Shown here: piece by piece, positions 1 through 8,910 of the stretch
Numbering within the stretch: position 1 is the stretch's first letter
Layout: each line of letters begins with the position of its first letter
Origin: Poriferisodalis sp965208895
GTDB lineage: Bacteria > Actinomycetota > Acidimicrobiia > Acidimicrobiales > Poriferisodalaceae
DNA: 64,000 nucleotides
Reading direction: 5' to 3'
NCBI RefSeq assembly: GCF_965208895.1
Contig: NZ_OZ242363.1
Location: forward strand, 2,232,001-2,296,000
Translations under genes and position numbers: made by a program
The notes under the pieces: model-generated
Databases searched by the model: none
The model's input: only the letters and a program-made list of their open reading frames with translations
Told to the model about the DNA's origin: nothing

Positions 1-998
1 AACTGCACAGTGTCGGCGTTGAACTCCGCCACATGGCCGCCGGAGGCGATCTTGCTCTCGATGTCGATCGTCGCAGCGGTCAGCGCAATGTGCAGTAGCG
101 AGCGCTGACCGTCGCTGAGCTGGTCCGCGGTCCGCTCGCGGCCGGATTCACTCGGACTGAATACCAACTGAGACTTGCCGACGAGTTGTGCGAGATCGCG
201 ATCCATCGGGCGAAACGTCGGCTGGGCATCGAACTCTCCGCGGTGCAAGTGTTTCCAACGTTCGCTTAGCGCTCCTTCGACCACCTTCACGACGGGCTCA
301 GCGCGGAATCGATCGCTGACCTTGGCGGCGGCTTTGTCGACGGCGGCCCGGAACTTCTTGGTCCACTGTCCTGCTTGCCACAGCCGGGATTTCAGGAACG
401 CTGTGAGATGGCGCGCACCGTCGCGAGAGGCCGGCACATAGACCATCTGTATCCGACTCCGATCCATTGGCCGCAGCGGACTGCAGTCATCGTCGCCATA
501 GCTACTGTCCAATGTGCGGATCGCCCGCAACGTCTCGGTCACAGTCCCGTCCACTGAGCCGTCATTGGTCCATTCGGCGTCGAGGCGGAATCTGCACTTC
601 AGTTTCCCTTCCTCGTTCGCCGCCATCTGCCTAAAGAACTCCGCCACGTTCGCCGACTCTCCCCCGAGGGGATCGGGTTCAGTGACTCCGTCCACCCCCT
701 CGCCAGCACCTGCTGCATCGCCGACTCCGCCGAGCTCAGGGAACGCAATCACCGCCTCAATCCACAGCTTCCTCGTCACCGTCGGCTCGGCTTCGTCAAT
801 CGGAACGTGAAAGTCGTCGCGCACTACCTGACGCTCGGCGCGAGAAACCCCGAACATGCGGCCGAGCGCAGCGAACACGGCGGTCTTGCCCGTGCCGTTG
901 GCGCCAACGAAAGCAGTAAGCGCCGCATCGAGCTCAATGGTGGTCGCATCGACTGCGAAACAGCGAAAATTCGAAAGCGTGACTCGTTCAATGTGCAT
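1..998 (-). CDS. OLD/RecF-like AAA ATPase, N-terminal part (runs off the left edge)
   Basis: Translating the minus strand from ATG at 998-996 gives an open frame to the window edge (about 332 codons), so the C-terminus is missing. Residues 1-14 (MHIERVTLSNFRCF) are the typical first strand of SMC/RecF/OLD ATPases. Residues 32-39 (GANGTGKT) are a Walker A P-loop. A stretch near residue 290 (LSDGQRSLLHIAL) matches the ABC-type signature motif. Such ATPases use ATP-driven dimerisation to control a nuclease or other effector; in OLD proteins a TOPRIM nuclease follows, but that part is outside the window. A GGGGA precedes the ATG. Upstream is a fragment of an IS1380 end and then surface gene C1. 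The family call is firm; OLD versus another RecF-like ATPase cannot be decided without the C-terminus. Confidence 0.8.
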   Translation of the reverse strand, partial: MHIERVTLSNFRCFAVDATTIELDAALTAFVGANGTGKTAVFAALGRMFGVSRAERQVVRDDFHVPIDEAEPTVTRKLWIEAVIAFPELGGVGDAAGAGEGVDGVTEPDPLGGESANVAEFFRQMAANEEGKLKCRFRLDAEWTNDGSVDGTVTETLRAIRTLDSSYGDDDCSPLRPMDRSRIQMVYVPASRDGARHLTAFLKSRLWQAGQWTKKFRAAVDKAAAKVSDRFRAEPVVKVVEGALSERWKHLHRGEFDAQPTFRPMDRDLAQLVGKSQLVFSPSESGRERTADQLSDGQRSLLHIALTAATIDIESKIASGGHVAEFNADTVQ

Positions 999-1126
999 GC
1001 GACGGGTCCCCATTCTCCCGACAGCGCAGCAGACGAGCCTATGCGTCGGGCCGCAGTCCCCAACCGAGCAGGTCCGCGGACCCGGCAGACGCGCAGCGGA
1101 TGGCCCCGATTGCCGACATGGCTGCA

Positions 1127-1147
1127 CTAACCCTGACTATTCATGAG
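1127..1147. mobile_element. IS1380-family terminal repeat, solo remnant
   Basis: CTAA followed by CCCTGACTATTCATGAG matches the end of the complete IS1380 element at 42792-44460, including the CTAR-type target. No transposase is attached. It marks the joint between the OLD-like gene and the C1 block. Confidence 0.6.
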
Positions 1148-1292
1148 AGTTCGGTAGGCCCGTCGGAAAGTGCTCGGACCTTCGGATTCTTGTGGGATGC
1201 GGGCGGGCGGAGTTGTGTGGGTCTGCGGAGGTTGCCCTCTGGCCGGCGATGAGACTGCCGATCAACTGGGCTGGCCGGCCCCGCAGGCTTGC

Positions 1293-1381
1293 GCACGGAG
1301 CATGCCCGTGAGAACGAGACAGGCGAGTTCAGCTTCTCGTGGCCCTACGGCTAGCACGGAGCATGCCCGTGAGAACGAGAC
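1293..1381. repeat. Two direct copies of a 28-nt repeat downstream of C1
   Basis: The sequence gcacggagcatgcccgtgag plus eight more bases occurs at 1293-1320 and again at 1354-1381, a 61-bp period. A related but diverged version lies at about 18150-18185, beyond the terminator of C4. Two copies only, so not a CRISPR. It is part of the flank shared by C1 and C4. Confidence 0.6.
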
Positions 1382-1430
1382 CCTCGAGAAACTGGACGAT
1401 CTGCGGGCACGCCGAAGCGGTGACGCGAGG

Positions 1431-1459
1431 GAGCCCCGGGGCGGGTGCCCCAGGACTCC
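1431..1459 (-). terminator. Terminator-like hairpin after C1
   Basis: gagccccgggg and ccccaggactc form a GC-rich stem about 70 bp past the C1 stop. The right arm differs from the usual ccccggggctc and is shared exactly with the hairpin of C6 (29294-29322). Confidence 0.6.
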
Positions 1460-1531
1460 TGTCAGTCTGGCTTTTGCCGGTCGGGCGGCGGTGCCGTCTG
1501 TCCGGTTGGGGCCGTGTGTGCAGCAGGTTCG

Positions 1532-4198
1532 CTAGTTGTGGGCCTTGACGCTGCTGGACACCGCGATGCGGTTCTCGCTGTTGGCGTTCTTGTCTTCCTC
1601 GACCGGGTCATGGGTGCCCGATGTCGGGGCGGCGTCGGCCGCGTAGCCCAGAGCAACCGCCTGAGTCTCGATGATCGCCGGGACCGGTGGGTTCGCTGTG
1701 GTGTCGGCGGTCTGGCCTTCGTGGCCGGCGGCGGTGTCGACGAGATCGCGTGCCATGGGCAGCAGGCCCGCCACAGCGGTCTCGCCCTCATAGCGCACCT
1801 TCTTCGTCGGACCCGTCACAGCCGTCTGACCGGTGGAGGCCATGGACAGGCCGCCCGCGGCCGGGGTGCCGGCCTCTCCGGAGGCGTCGGCGCCGATGAC
1901 GGCGTCGGTGTTGTCCACCTTCGCCCGTGCCGCTGCTGCGGCCAGCAGGTCCCTCAGCAGCGCATCGTGCGCGTCCGCGTCAACCGCCGAGATGTACCGG
2001 TTGAAGTTGACCTCGATCGCGAACTGGGTGCGGCCCGCGTTCGTCGGCGCCGCCGAGACGTTCCTGTTCGCGTTGGTGACCGCCAGCGGCGTCCTGGTCG
2101 TGCCAGAGCACGGCAGCGCCACAGCGAAACGGCTGTCGAAGTCTTCGTTGGCCCTCAGCGCCGCGACCAAGTCGTGCACGGTGGCCGCGCCGTTCACGAA
2201 CCGCACCGTCGCCCGCTTGCCCTTGGTGTCGACGCGCACGTCGATGTCCAGCGGCTTGGAGGCCATGTAGGTGCTCGCCGTGTCGAACACGACCCTCCAC
2301 GCGTTGCCCGCAGCACCCGCAGCGTCGCCGGCGGCCTTCGCTGTGATCGTGACCGCGTTCGCCGCGTCCGAGGCAGTGGTCGCGTCGGCAGCCGTCGCCG
2401 GCAGCGTCCACGAGTTGAGCGCGGAGTGCTTGAGCCCGCTCATCAGCACCGAACTGATCCTCGGGCTCGCCTCAGCCTCGATCGCGGTCCCCGGCTTCGC
2501 CGAGCTCAGATTCCCCGCACGGTCCTTGACCCTGCTGGACTTGAGCACCAGCCGGTCCCCGGCCACCAACGGGTTCGTCAGCGACACCGTCGTCGTGAAC
2601 GACGTGGTGGGCTCACCGCCCGTCTCGGCAGGGATGGCGGCGGTGCCGAAGGCCGACACCGGGTCGACGGTGCTCGACGACGAAGTGCTCGTCGAGCCAG
2701 CGCCGCGCGTGCAGGCGAAGCCCGCCGCGGTCAGCGTGTCAGGGGCCAGCCCGCCCGGATCGGTGACCGTCAGCGTGAACGCGTCCGCGCCCGGCGACGA
2801 GCCGGACCTCGGCGACGCGATGCCGATGATCGAAACCTGAGGCCTGCCGGTGTCCTTCGGCGCTGCCTGCACCGTCGTCGAGGCCGGCACCACGGTGCGC
2901 TGATCCTCATCAGTGCCCAGCTTGAGCGTCGAGGACGCGATCGAGATCACGTCCCCGGCCGACAGCCCTTGCCCCAACGCCACATACACGACATTGTCCG
3001 CGCAGCCGCCGCCGGTCACGCCGGTCACCGCCGAGGTCACCACGGCGGGAATGCCGTTGACCTCGATCATGTCCCGCAGAGCCGTCGTCACAGCGAGCCC
3101 GCCGCCGTCGGCGGCGTCACTGCCGCTGGTCACGTCGCCGCTGAAATACAGCGCGAACACAGCGGTGCCGGTCTGGGGCCGCACCGGGTCGTCCGCGTCG
3201 GTGACCCCGTCACGGTTGTTGTCGCCCTCGAGTGCATCGGTCGTCGGGTTGTTGCCCGCGCCGATCTGCACCGTGAGCGCGCCCGACGACGACGACGCCT
3301 CGACCGCGGCGTCCATCACCGACTGGCTCACCGCAGCCGTGCCGCCCACCGCGACGATGCCCAGATTCAGACTGATGCCGCCGACCGCCTTCGGCGTCGC
3401 CGCCAGATAATCGCGCACCGACGCCGGCAGCGTGCCGTCGACGATCAACGGCGTCACCAAAGCACCGCCGGTCAGGCTCGACGCCAGCACAGGCGCCGCA
3501 GCAACACCGTCAGGGTTGCCGCGCACCAGCACCACACGGTCCGTCGAAACCGGCGCCAAGTCGTCGCCGCAGCCGTTGTTGGCCAACTGCGCCAACGCAA
3601 CCGACACAGCAGCAGCCGAATCGCCCTCGACCCGGCTCACGGTATCGACGCCCAGCGTGGTCAGCGCAGAAACAACATCAGCCGACACCGCATCGGTGCC
3701 GCCGACGATCTGCACAAGCTCCACATCGTTCTCGGAGATGAACTCAGCAGCCGCGTCAGGCAACTCGCCGGCCGCGGTCATCAGCAACGGCAACTGCAAA
3801 CGGTACGCAGTGGTCTGCACCGCCACACCGAAAGCCAAAGCAACAGAACTGCCGTTGATCAGCACCGCGCTCACCGCGTCGGTGCCGCACCACGACGAAT
3901 CGGTGTCGACCATCGTGTCGCCCGAAGCAACAAACGCCGCAGGCACAGCACCCAAGCCGCCCTTCTCGGCGGCGAAGTTCTTCGCCAGGCGCAACGCAGT
4001 GTCATAACGATCCTGACCGGCGAACTCACGGGCCATCGCCGTGGCCGCGTTGCCGTCATGATCGACCTTCACTTCGCTGGCCGTGTTTGCGGCTTGAGCC
4101 GGCGAGCCCGCCACTACCGCAAGCACCGATGCCATAAGCATCGCCGCCAGGATCGCTGCGAAGGAACGCCTGCCACGCCGCTTCGTGTGAGTAGTCAA
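1532..4198 (-). CDS. C1: secreted surface protein with cell-wall-binding repeats (complete copy)
   Basis: 888 residues from a TTG start chosen because AAGGAG lies just upstream and the first 36 residues form a signal peptide: basic MTTHTKRRGRR, a hydrophobic core, cleavage near SPAQA. Residues 60-360 resemble cell wall binding repeat 2 (PF04122), with blocks such as GQDRYDTALRLAKNF and VQIVGGTDAVSADVVSALT. The rest is Gly/Ala/Thr/Asp-rich with motifs (LYFSGDV, EVNGIPAVV) that resemble SwmB-type Ig-like domains. It ends RIAVSSSVKAHN, close to the ending of most other copies. Compared with C8 it lacks about 85 residues (VASGDTMVD joins directly to SSWCGTD), one repeat length. From 1560 to 3066 I find no difference from the silent copy C6. 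Inference: exported cell-surface protein and one of two expression copies. No LPXTG motif is visible. Confidence 0.85.
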   Translation of the reverse strand: MTTHTKRRGRRSFAAILAAMLMASVLAVVAGSPAQAANTASEVKVDHDGNAATAMAREFAGQDRYDTALRLAKNFAAEKGGLGAVPAAFVASGDTMVDTDSSWCGTDAVSAVLINGSSVALAFGVAVQTTAYRLQLPLLMTAAGELPDAAAEFISENDVELVQIVGGTDAVSADVVSALTTLGVDTVSRVEGDSAAAVSVALAQLANNGCGDDLAPVSTDRVVLVRGNPDGVAAAPVLASSLTGGALVTPLIVDGTLPASVRDYLAATPKAVGGISLNLGIVAVGGTAAVSQSVMDAAVEASSSSGALTVQIGAGNNPTTDALEGDNNRDGVTDADDPVRPQTGTAVFALYFSGDVTSGSDAADGGGLAVTTALRDMIEVNGIPAVVTSAVTGVTGGGCADNVVYVALGQGLSAGDVISIASSTLKLGTDEDQRTVVPASTTVQAAPKDTGRPQVSIIGIASPRSGSSPGADAFTLTVTDPGGLAPDTLTAAGFACTRGAGSTSTSSSSTVDPVSAFGTAAIPAETGGEPTTSFTTTVSLTNPLVAGDRLVLKSSRVKDRAGNLSSAKPGTAIEAEASPRISSVLMSGLKHSALNSWTLPATAADATTASDAANAVTITAKAAGDAAGAAGNAWRVVFDTASTYMASKPLDIDVRVDTKGKRATVRFVNGAATVHDLVAALRANEDFDSRFAVALPCSGTTRTPLAVTNANRNVSAAPTNAGRTQFAIEVNFNRYISAVDADAHDALLRDLLAAAAARAKVDNTDAVIGADASGEAGTPAAGGLSMASTGQTAVTGPTKKVRYEGETAVAGLLPMARDLVDTAAGHEGQTADTTANPPVPAIIETQAVALGYAADAAPTSGTHDPVEEDKNANSENRIAVSSSVKAHN

Positions 4199-4230
4199 GG
4201 CTACGTTTCTCCTTGTTCGGCTCCTTTCGG
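4199..4230 (-). promoter_or_regulatory. Conserved 5' leader with double AAGGAG before C1
   Basis: On the minus strand CCGAAAGGAGCCGAACAAGG plus AGA precedes the TTG start. The same 23 bases occur before C8 (38738-38760) and nowhere else that I see, so only these two copies have a translation leader. The second AAGGAG is correctly spaced for the start. I could not identify a convincing -10/-35 pair. Confidence 0.6.
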
Positions 4231-4505
4231 GTCCTGACAGCGCTCTCAACGGCCGTTCAAGGAGCTTCCGGATCGTGCCGATCACGCCTCCCAGGCGCCA
4301 CGCAGCAACGCGTTGCTGCGACACCCATCTCGGCTGTGCGAGCGCGAGAGCGGTCACGCGTGTGGCCGCGTTGATGCGTCGTGATTGGGCCGTGTAGAGT
4401 TTGCTCAGCGGAGAGGACCGACGTATCCGGTGCCGTGAGCTTGCTCCTCTGCTGACTCGCAGAACGTGCCGCGCTTCGGCGGGGCACGGACGCGCAGGGG
4501 GACAG

Positions 4506-5222
4506 TTGTACCTGTGCTTCGTCGACGAATCCGGAACCCACGGCGGCAGCCCCGTGCCGGCGGTCGGGGGCATCATCGTTCACGAAGAGGACCCATGGCA
4601 CCTGCAACAGCGTCTTGACTCGTTCCTGTTCGGCAAGCTTCATCCGCTCGGACACGACCACACTCAATTCGAATTGCACGCCACCGAGCTTCGCAATGGC
4701 ACCAAGCAGTGGGCGAAGCTCGACTGGCCCGACCGGCAGCGGATTCTTGCGGGCGCCTACGGCGCTCTGGCCGGCTATGCCCCCGTCAGCCCCGCCTTGC
4801 CGTGGCGGCTCATCGGGGCTGTCACAGAACGAAACCCGCAGGGTCACAAACTCCGCGCCTGCGAACTGCTGACGAAGAAGCTCGACGACTTCGCAGGCCG
4901 CGTGAGCCGCAGCGGCCACCAGCAACGCGGGTCGATCATCCATGACCGCAGCGGTGTCGAAGGCACGCTGCAGAGCTGGACGAATCAGTGGCGCATCGCA
5001 AGCAGCTCGCTCGGCCGGCTCAGGAACCTTGCCGACGTGCCGCTGTTCGCTGACTCCCGTGCCACACGAGCACTCCAGGCAGCCGACCTCGTCGCGTATG
5101 CGCTCTACCGGTACTACTCAAGGCCGGGAGGCACACGCGACGACAGGTATGTGCATCGCCTCTGGCGGCAGTTCGACGCAGACGACGGGCGAATACATGG
5201 CCTCATCCACAACAGCTCGTAA
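4506..5222 (+). CDS. DUF3800 family protein
   Basis: The N-terminal motif LYLCFVDESGTHG and the C-terminal ADSRATRALQAADLVAYALY are the hallmark blocks of DUF3800, a family with an RNase H-like fold and conserved acidic residues (here the D and E of VDES and the D of AADLVAY). It is common in defence islands and on mobile DNA; its biochemical role is not established. I start at TTG 4506 because AGGGGG precedes it and family members begin at this strand; an upstream in-frame ATG at 4401 would add 35 unrelated residues. It is divergent from C1 with about 300 bp between. Confidence 0.8.
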   Translation: MYLCFVDESGTHGGSPVPAVGGIIVHEEDPWHLQQRLDSFLFGKLHPLGHDHTQFELHATELRNGTKQWAKLDWPDRQRILAGAYGALAGYAPVSPALPWRLIGAVTERNPQGHKLRACELLTKKLDDFAGRVSRSGHQQRGSIIHDRSGVEGTLQSWTNQWRIASSSLGRLRNLADVPLFADSRATRALQAADLVAYALYRYYSRPGGTRDDRYVHRLWRQFDADDGRIHGLIHNSS

Positions 5223-5282
5223 TTCGAGCGGTGCGACTGCCCCGCGTGCGTCAGCCGTCGATGAACGCTCCCGGCCCTGCCT

Positions 5283-5345
5283 GGCGAACCGCTTCGCTCG
5301 GCGCTCCAGATCACGCTGCAACCGGCTCAAACGACGAGATGACGA
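5283..5345 (-). pseudogene. Relic of the 5' end of the 17137-17805 gene
   Basis: Minus-strand SRLQRDLERRAKRFA matches the start of the protein at 17137-17805 (NQLQRDLERRAKQFA), and the DNA cgcttcgctcggcgctccag is identical in both. Only this fragment remains. The rest of 5223-5384 holds nothing I can assign. Confidence 0.5.
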
Positions 5346-5384
5346 GCTTGGCAGATGGGCTGCCTGTGGATTAGGGGTCATGCG

Positions 5385-5948
5385 CTAGTCGCCGCTACGA
5401 CGATCCTTGCGTGCGCGACGTGTCCCCATCGCTGATTCGTACATCAGCGCGCCGATAACCAAGTCTGCGAATCCCACGCCAACACCGAGCAACGCTTCCC
5501 CACGGACAATCACGACAATCGCGACAGCGATGATGCCAGCAAATACGACTCCGGCGATCAGCGGTGCCCACTTGATGACAGCGAGAAGAATGTCTTCAAC
5601 CGCCTCGCGGCGCCTGTCTTCCATTTGGTGCTGATGCGCGAATTCTGCTTCCGCCATCGACAGGATTCGGTCGGCAGCACCCGGATAAGCGGCTTCGTAG
5701 GCAGCGAACGCCTCCGGGTCGGGCAGCGGGCCAGCCCGGAATTCCAAACTCATCCGGTGACGTTCTTCGATTACCTCAGTAACGTCGTCAACCGGTTCGC
5801 CATCGACTATCTCGGCGTCTCCAGCGTCGTCGGGTTCGATCTCCCCGTTGGGCGACTCGGCGGACCTTAGTTCGTCACCGGGCACGAGACGAGTCGGGGT
5901 GCTCTTCTCTGTATCGGGCAATGGCGATGCTGAGATTCCCTTCGACAC
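5385..5948 (-). CDS. DUF2335 family membrane protein
   Basis: The 187-residue protein has an acidic N-terminus, then the core block FRAGPLPDPEAFAAYEAAYPGAADRIL followed by a helical EAEFAHQHQME segment, then two hydrophobic helices (about residues 120-142 and 148-168) and a basic tail. This order is characteristic of DUF2335. The family is widespread on mobile and defence-rich regions and its function is unknown; it is predicted to sit in the cytoplasmic membrane with the N-terminal part in the cytoplasm. GTG start at 5948 with AGAGGG upstream. Two further relatives occur at 14801 and 31894. Confidence 0.8.
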   Translation of the reverse strand: MSKGISASPLPDTEKSTPTRLVPGDELRSAESPNGEIEPDDAGDAEIVDGEPVDDVTEVIEERHRMSLEFRAGPLPDPEAFAAYEAAYPGAADRILSMAEAEFAHQHQMEDRRREAVEDILLAVIKWAPLIAGVVFAGIIAVAIVVIVRGEALLGVGVGFADLVIGALMYESAMGTRRARKDRRSGD

Positions 5949-6099
5949 GGCGAGCGACCCTCTGTGCTCGGTCCCCAGCTACAGGCCACGTTTCTCGGAC
6001 AAGGGCGCTCAGATCGTAGTCCTCGCGGTAGCTGCGCCTGAGATCACCAGCCAATTCGGCCGTTGCGGTGCGACGGGAAACGCTTGCTCTGGATGTCAC
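5875..6099 (-). CDS. Possible small protein upstream of DUF2335
   Basis: 74 codons from a GTG preceded by GAGGGGG, overlapping the start of the DUF2335 gene by 74 nt in another frame. The predicted protein (VTSRASVSRRTATAELAGDL...) is helical and charged. The other two DUF2335 genes also have a small upstream gene, but they overlap by only 4 nt and this sequence is not similar to those, so it may be a chance frame. Confidence 0.3.
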   Translation of the reverse strand: MTSRASVSRRTATAELAGDLRRSYREDYDLSALVRETWPVAGDRAQRVARRVEGNLSIAIARYREEHPDSSRAR

Positions 6100-6422
6100 C
6101 TGACCCCCTCCGGTTTGCGGGATACCAGTATCTCATGGCTCCGAACTATTCCACAGCCACGGCGCGAGATGGAAGGAATTTCTATCACGGCGATGCCGAC
6201 CTCGCTCAAATCGAGCCGAGCAGCGTCGTAGCAGTGGCAGATGCCGCGCAGGCGATGGTCAGTCCTGATCCTCACGGGAGTCCGTGTCGTAGCGCCATTC
6301 GTCAGACTTGCGTTGCGGACTCGACTCCGCCGGCTGGACGGGCTGTCGGGCAATGTGATCAGTCTGTACGCGAAGGGGCTGACGGCCGGGGAGATCCAGG
6401 CTCATCTCGAGGAGATCTATGA

Positions 6423-7835
6423 GGCTCTTCGCGCTTTAGCGTGGGGTGAGGGTGTCGAGCAGGGTCCAGTCGGGTTTGCCTGCATACAGCAGGACTCGGA
6501 TGCGGTAGTGGTCGAAGTTGGTGACGCCGAACGACACTCGCTTGATCAGCTTCGCCAGGTTGTTCGCCGCTTCGGTCGGCCCGTTGGTCACCTGTGAGCG
6601 GTGCCAGTTGGTGATCTGTTCCCGCCAGGTGCGAAGCGTGCGGCCGAGCTTGTTCAGCTCCGGTGAGAATGTGTCGTCTCGCAGGTCGCGGGACAGCTCG
6701 TCGATGGCTTCGAGGGCGACCTCGTGGTCTGGGATCGTGTAGGTCATGCGGAGGGTCTCTTTGGCGTGCCAGGCGTCGCGGACCTCGCCGTGGGGGTCGC
6801 CGGCTGCGAGCAGGCCGCGCAGCTTGGCGTTGCCGCGTTCGGTGACGCGTTCGTGTGCCTTGAGCAGCAGCCGCCGTATCCGATACAGCGGGTCGTCTTT
6901 GGTGCCGCGTCCGCCGGTGGTCTCGTTCTGGACGCGTCTGCGCACCTGGTCGACGGTGCTGTTGGCGAGCTTGACGACATGGAACGGGTCGGCGACCTGG
7001 ATCGCTTTGGGCAGCGCGTCGGTGAACGCCTTGCGGTACGGGCCTGACAGGTCCATGACTGCCCAGCGCACCCGGGCTCGCCATCTCGACGTGCGTCCCT
7101 GGATCCATCTGGTGGCGCCCTTGGCGCTCTTGCCAGCGACTATGTCGAGCAGCTTGCCTGTGCCGGCGTCCACGATGGTGGTGCCCCAGTGCTGCTCGCG
7201 GTACCGGCCGCGTCGGAACATCAAGATCTCGTCGAGACCCAAAGCGGTCACGCCGTCAATGCGGCCGTCATCGGCTTCGAGCAGCGCTCGGCCCCAACGC
7301 TGCACCGCAGCCATCGCGGTATGCCAGTTGCACCCCAGCTCGGCAGCGATCTCTTTGATCGCGCGTCCCGCACCCGCCCCGCGAGTCGCCCAGCGAGCAG
7401 CCCGGCTGGTCATGCGCCCCCTGGGCGGCGCGATGGCGGGCTGCTGATCGGTGAACGTGCGCACCGCACAGCCCTGATGCGGACACAGCCAGCGCTGCTT
7501 GCGCCACACCAGCTTCACCGCCCGACCGAACGCCGGCAGATCCGCCAGGCGCACCTCGCTGGCGCCGTGACGATGCACCTTGGCGCCGCAGCCCCCACAG
7601 CACGGCCGGTCCGTCAGCGCTATCTCGACCTCGAGCGGGCCGCCGCGGCGGCCCCGCACATCGAGCACCGCGACGCCCGGACCCAGACCGACGATCAGCA
7701 ACAACGCACGCGTAAGGTCAACAGCCACAGGGATCCTCCCGGATCGGGGTAACAAAGCACCTCCGATTCTGGGGGATCCCTCCCTATCCAGCCGGGACCC
7801 TCACCGCACTACCCCACGCGGAAACGCGAAGCGCC
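6423..7835 (-). mobile_element. ISL3-family insertion sequence, copy 1 (1413 bp)
   Basis: Terminal repeats GGCTCTTCGCGCTTTAGCG (left) and GGCGCTTCGCGTTTCCGCG (right, read inward) are imperfect inverted copies. The element is flanked by the 8-bp duplication ATCTATGA (6415-6422 and 7836-7843), the size known for ISL3. Removing the element and one duplication restores the IS256 reading frame (IYDTSVSRETI). Confidence 0.95.
6436..7728 (-). CDS. ISL3-family transposase
   Basis: The protein begins with VAVDLTRALLLIVGLGPG, has an N-terminal zinc-binding region (CCGGCG...C..CGC) and a helix-turn-helix part, then the ISL3 catalytic region: LGLDEILMFRRGRY, WAVMDLSGPYRKAF, VADPFHVVKLAN and, near the end, NGPTEAANNLAKLIKRV and FDHYRIRVLLYAG. 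About 430 residues, the family's usual length. GTG start at 7728 chosen because GGAGG lies 7 nt upstream. It catalyses cut-and-paste movement of its own element. It looks intact, in contrast to copy 2 at 61513-62924. Confidence 0.95.
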   Translation of the reverse strand: MAVDLTRALLLIVGLGPGVAVLDVRGRRGGPLEVEIALTDRPCCGGCGAKVHRHGASEVRLADLPAFGRAVKLVWRKQRWLCPHQGCAVRTFTDQQPAIAPPRGRMTSRAARWATRGAGAGRAIKEIAAELGCNWHTAMAAVQRWGRALLEADDGRIDGVTALGLDEILMFRRGRYREQHWGTTIVDAGTGKLLDIVAGKSAKGATRWIQGRTSRWRARVRWAVMDLSGPYRKAFTDALPKAIQVADPFHVVKLANSTVDQVRRRVQNETTGGRGTKDDPLYRIRRLLLKAHERVTERGNAKLRGLLAAGDPHGEVRDAWHAKETLRMTYTIPDHEVALEAIDELSRDLRDDTFSPELNKLGRTLRTWREQITNWHRSQVTNGPTEAANNLAKLIKRVSFGVTNFDHYRIRVLLYAGKPDWTLLDTLTPR

Positions 7836-8150
7836 ATCTATGACACCTCGGTGAGCCGGGAGACGATCTCGGAGATCACCGAGGGGATCGTCTCTGACAT
7901 GGCGGCGTGGCAGAACCGCACCGCTCGATCCGGTCTATGCGGTGCTGGGTTCGACGCGATCGTCGTCAAGGCCCTTGACTCCCAGGTCGCCAACAGGCCC
8001 GTGTATGTCGCTATCGGCGTGGATCTTGCCGGCGAACGCGACGTGTTGGGCATGTGGCTGGGCCCGTCAGGCGGCGAGGGCGCCGAGCAGTGGGCGACGA
8101 TGCCGGCCGAGCTGCGCAACCGGGGTCTCGCCGACGCGTCGGGTCGTGGG

Positions 8151-8350
8151 GCCTGTCAGACGCTCCCTTGGCGAGCGGCGAGTGCGTCAGCGCTTCGTCG
8201 GGCGTGTTCGTCGCGTCGCATCGGGCGGATGACACGTCGGGCGAGACACGCGACTCGGAGGCCGCGGACCGGCCCGGCGGTGTCGCTGTCGACGCGGTTC
8301 TCCAAGGCGAACGCGACGTGCTGAGGGCAGCCTGCCGAGTCCTGCGCCCG
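8151..8350 (-). mobile_element. IS110-family 3' fragment
   Basis: Starts with GGGCCTGTCAGACGCTCCCT, which recurs at 16903, 32466, 46966 and (reversed) at 49512-49532. On the minus strand the frame reads CVIRPMRRDEHARR, matching RVIRRTWRDEQTRN at the C-terminus of the clearer IS110 relic at 49200-49530. Only the end of the element is present. Confidence 0.5.
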
Positions 8351-8459
8351 ACATCCCTGCAAGTCACCCGGCGTCGAGGCCGATTCGGTCTGCGACCCGC
8401 AGCGCGAGCAGGGACTCCACCCCTGCCGGTGGACACTCACAGATCAGGAAAACCAGCAA

Positions 8460-8890
8460 GCGAGTCTGAGGAGAGCTCCATGAGGGTCGGCGAACTCGCC
8501 GCAGGCCGCGCCGAAGTCCGTGTCGCACACCTTGCATCTGGTGCCGCGAACGTCGATGTGGGCTCGTCGATGCAGGCTCGACGTGCCCACGCGCTGCGCT
8601 CATGGCGGTCGGCCGCGACCGTCTTGACTGCCCCCTCGGGTGCTGCTCAGCCGACTGCGGCGCCATGCGATAGCAGCGCTGCCTTGTCGCCTGCGGCGAT
8701 TCGGCTCTCGGGTCGGCCGCCGGCCGCCTCCGATGTCCTGCGATGGTGGGTGTCCGGTACGAGACATATACGCCGCGATCGCGGGTCGCCGAGCTGGGTG
8801 AAATGGTGCTCGCACTCCGGGAACGGTGTCTGAGGCAATCGCCGGTCGCCTCCTGGCCATGGCGGTGACGCTGAACCCTTCGACAAGCTC
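8460..8890 (-). pseudogene. Relic block with HNH-endonuclease-like fragment, upstream flank copy 1
   Basis: This block is about 90 percent identical by eye to 32760-33190. Minus-strand pieces ERSAWARRACID and TRCKVCDTDFGAACGEFADPH resemble the C-terminal part of HNH nucleases (ACI..HG..C.VC..DF...YGE). In this copy the two pieces are in different frames; in the other copy they are joined. The rest of the block has no recognisable gene. It lies between the IS110 fragment and the hairpin of C2, as the other copy does for C7. Confidence 0.45.
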
Positions 8891-8910
8891 GTTGGAACGC
8901 GGACGCGAAG

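Larger units (their letters stand above)
6245..8145 (+). pseudogene. IS256-family transposase fragment split by ISL3
   Basis: The left part encodes RRLDGLSGNVISLYAKGLTA and IQAHLEEIY; after the ISL3 element the frame resumes with SVSRETISEITEGIVSDMAAWQ, then FDAIVVK and NRPVYVAIGVDLAGERDVLGMW. These are successive blocks of IS256-type (Transposase_mut) transposases. The extreme N-terminus is lost or frameshifted before about 6310, and everything after WATMPAELRNRGLADA is missing, replaced by an IS110 3' fragment. Neither IS256 end is visible. Confidence 0.8.

Noticed and set aside
1293..1381. Repeated 28-nt unit as a possible CRISPR
   Set aside because: Only two units with one 33-bp gap, no further repeats and no cas genes.
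1445..4237. Long open frame (930 codons) on the plus strand opposite C1, and similar ones opposite C6, C7 and C8 (up to 1191 codons)
   Set aside because: They are Arg/Gly/Ala-rich mirror frames produced by GC-rich codon use of the real minus-strand genes; no start context, no domain, and they follow the cassette edges.
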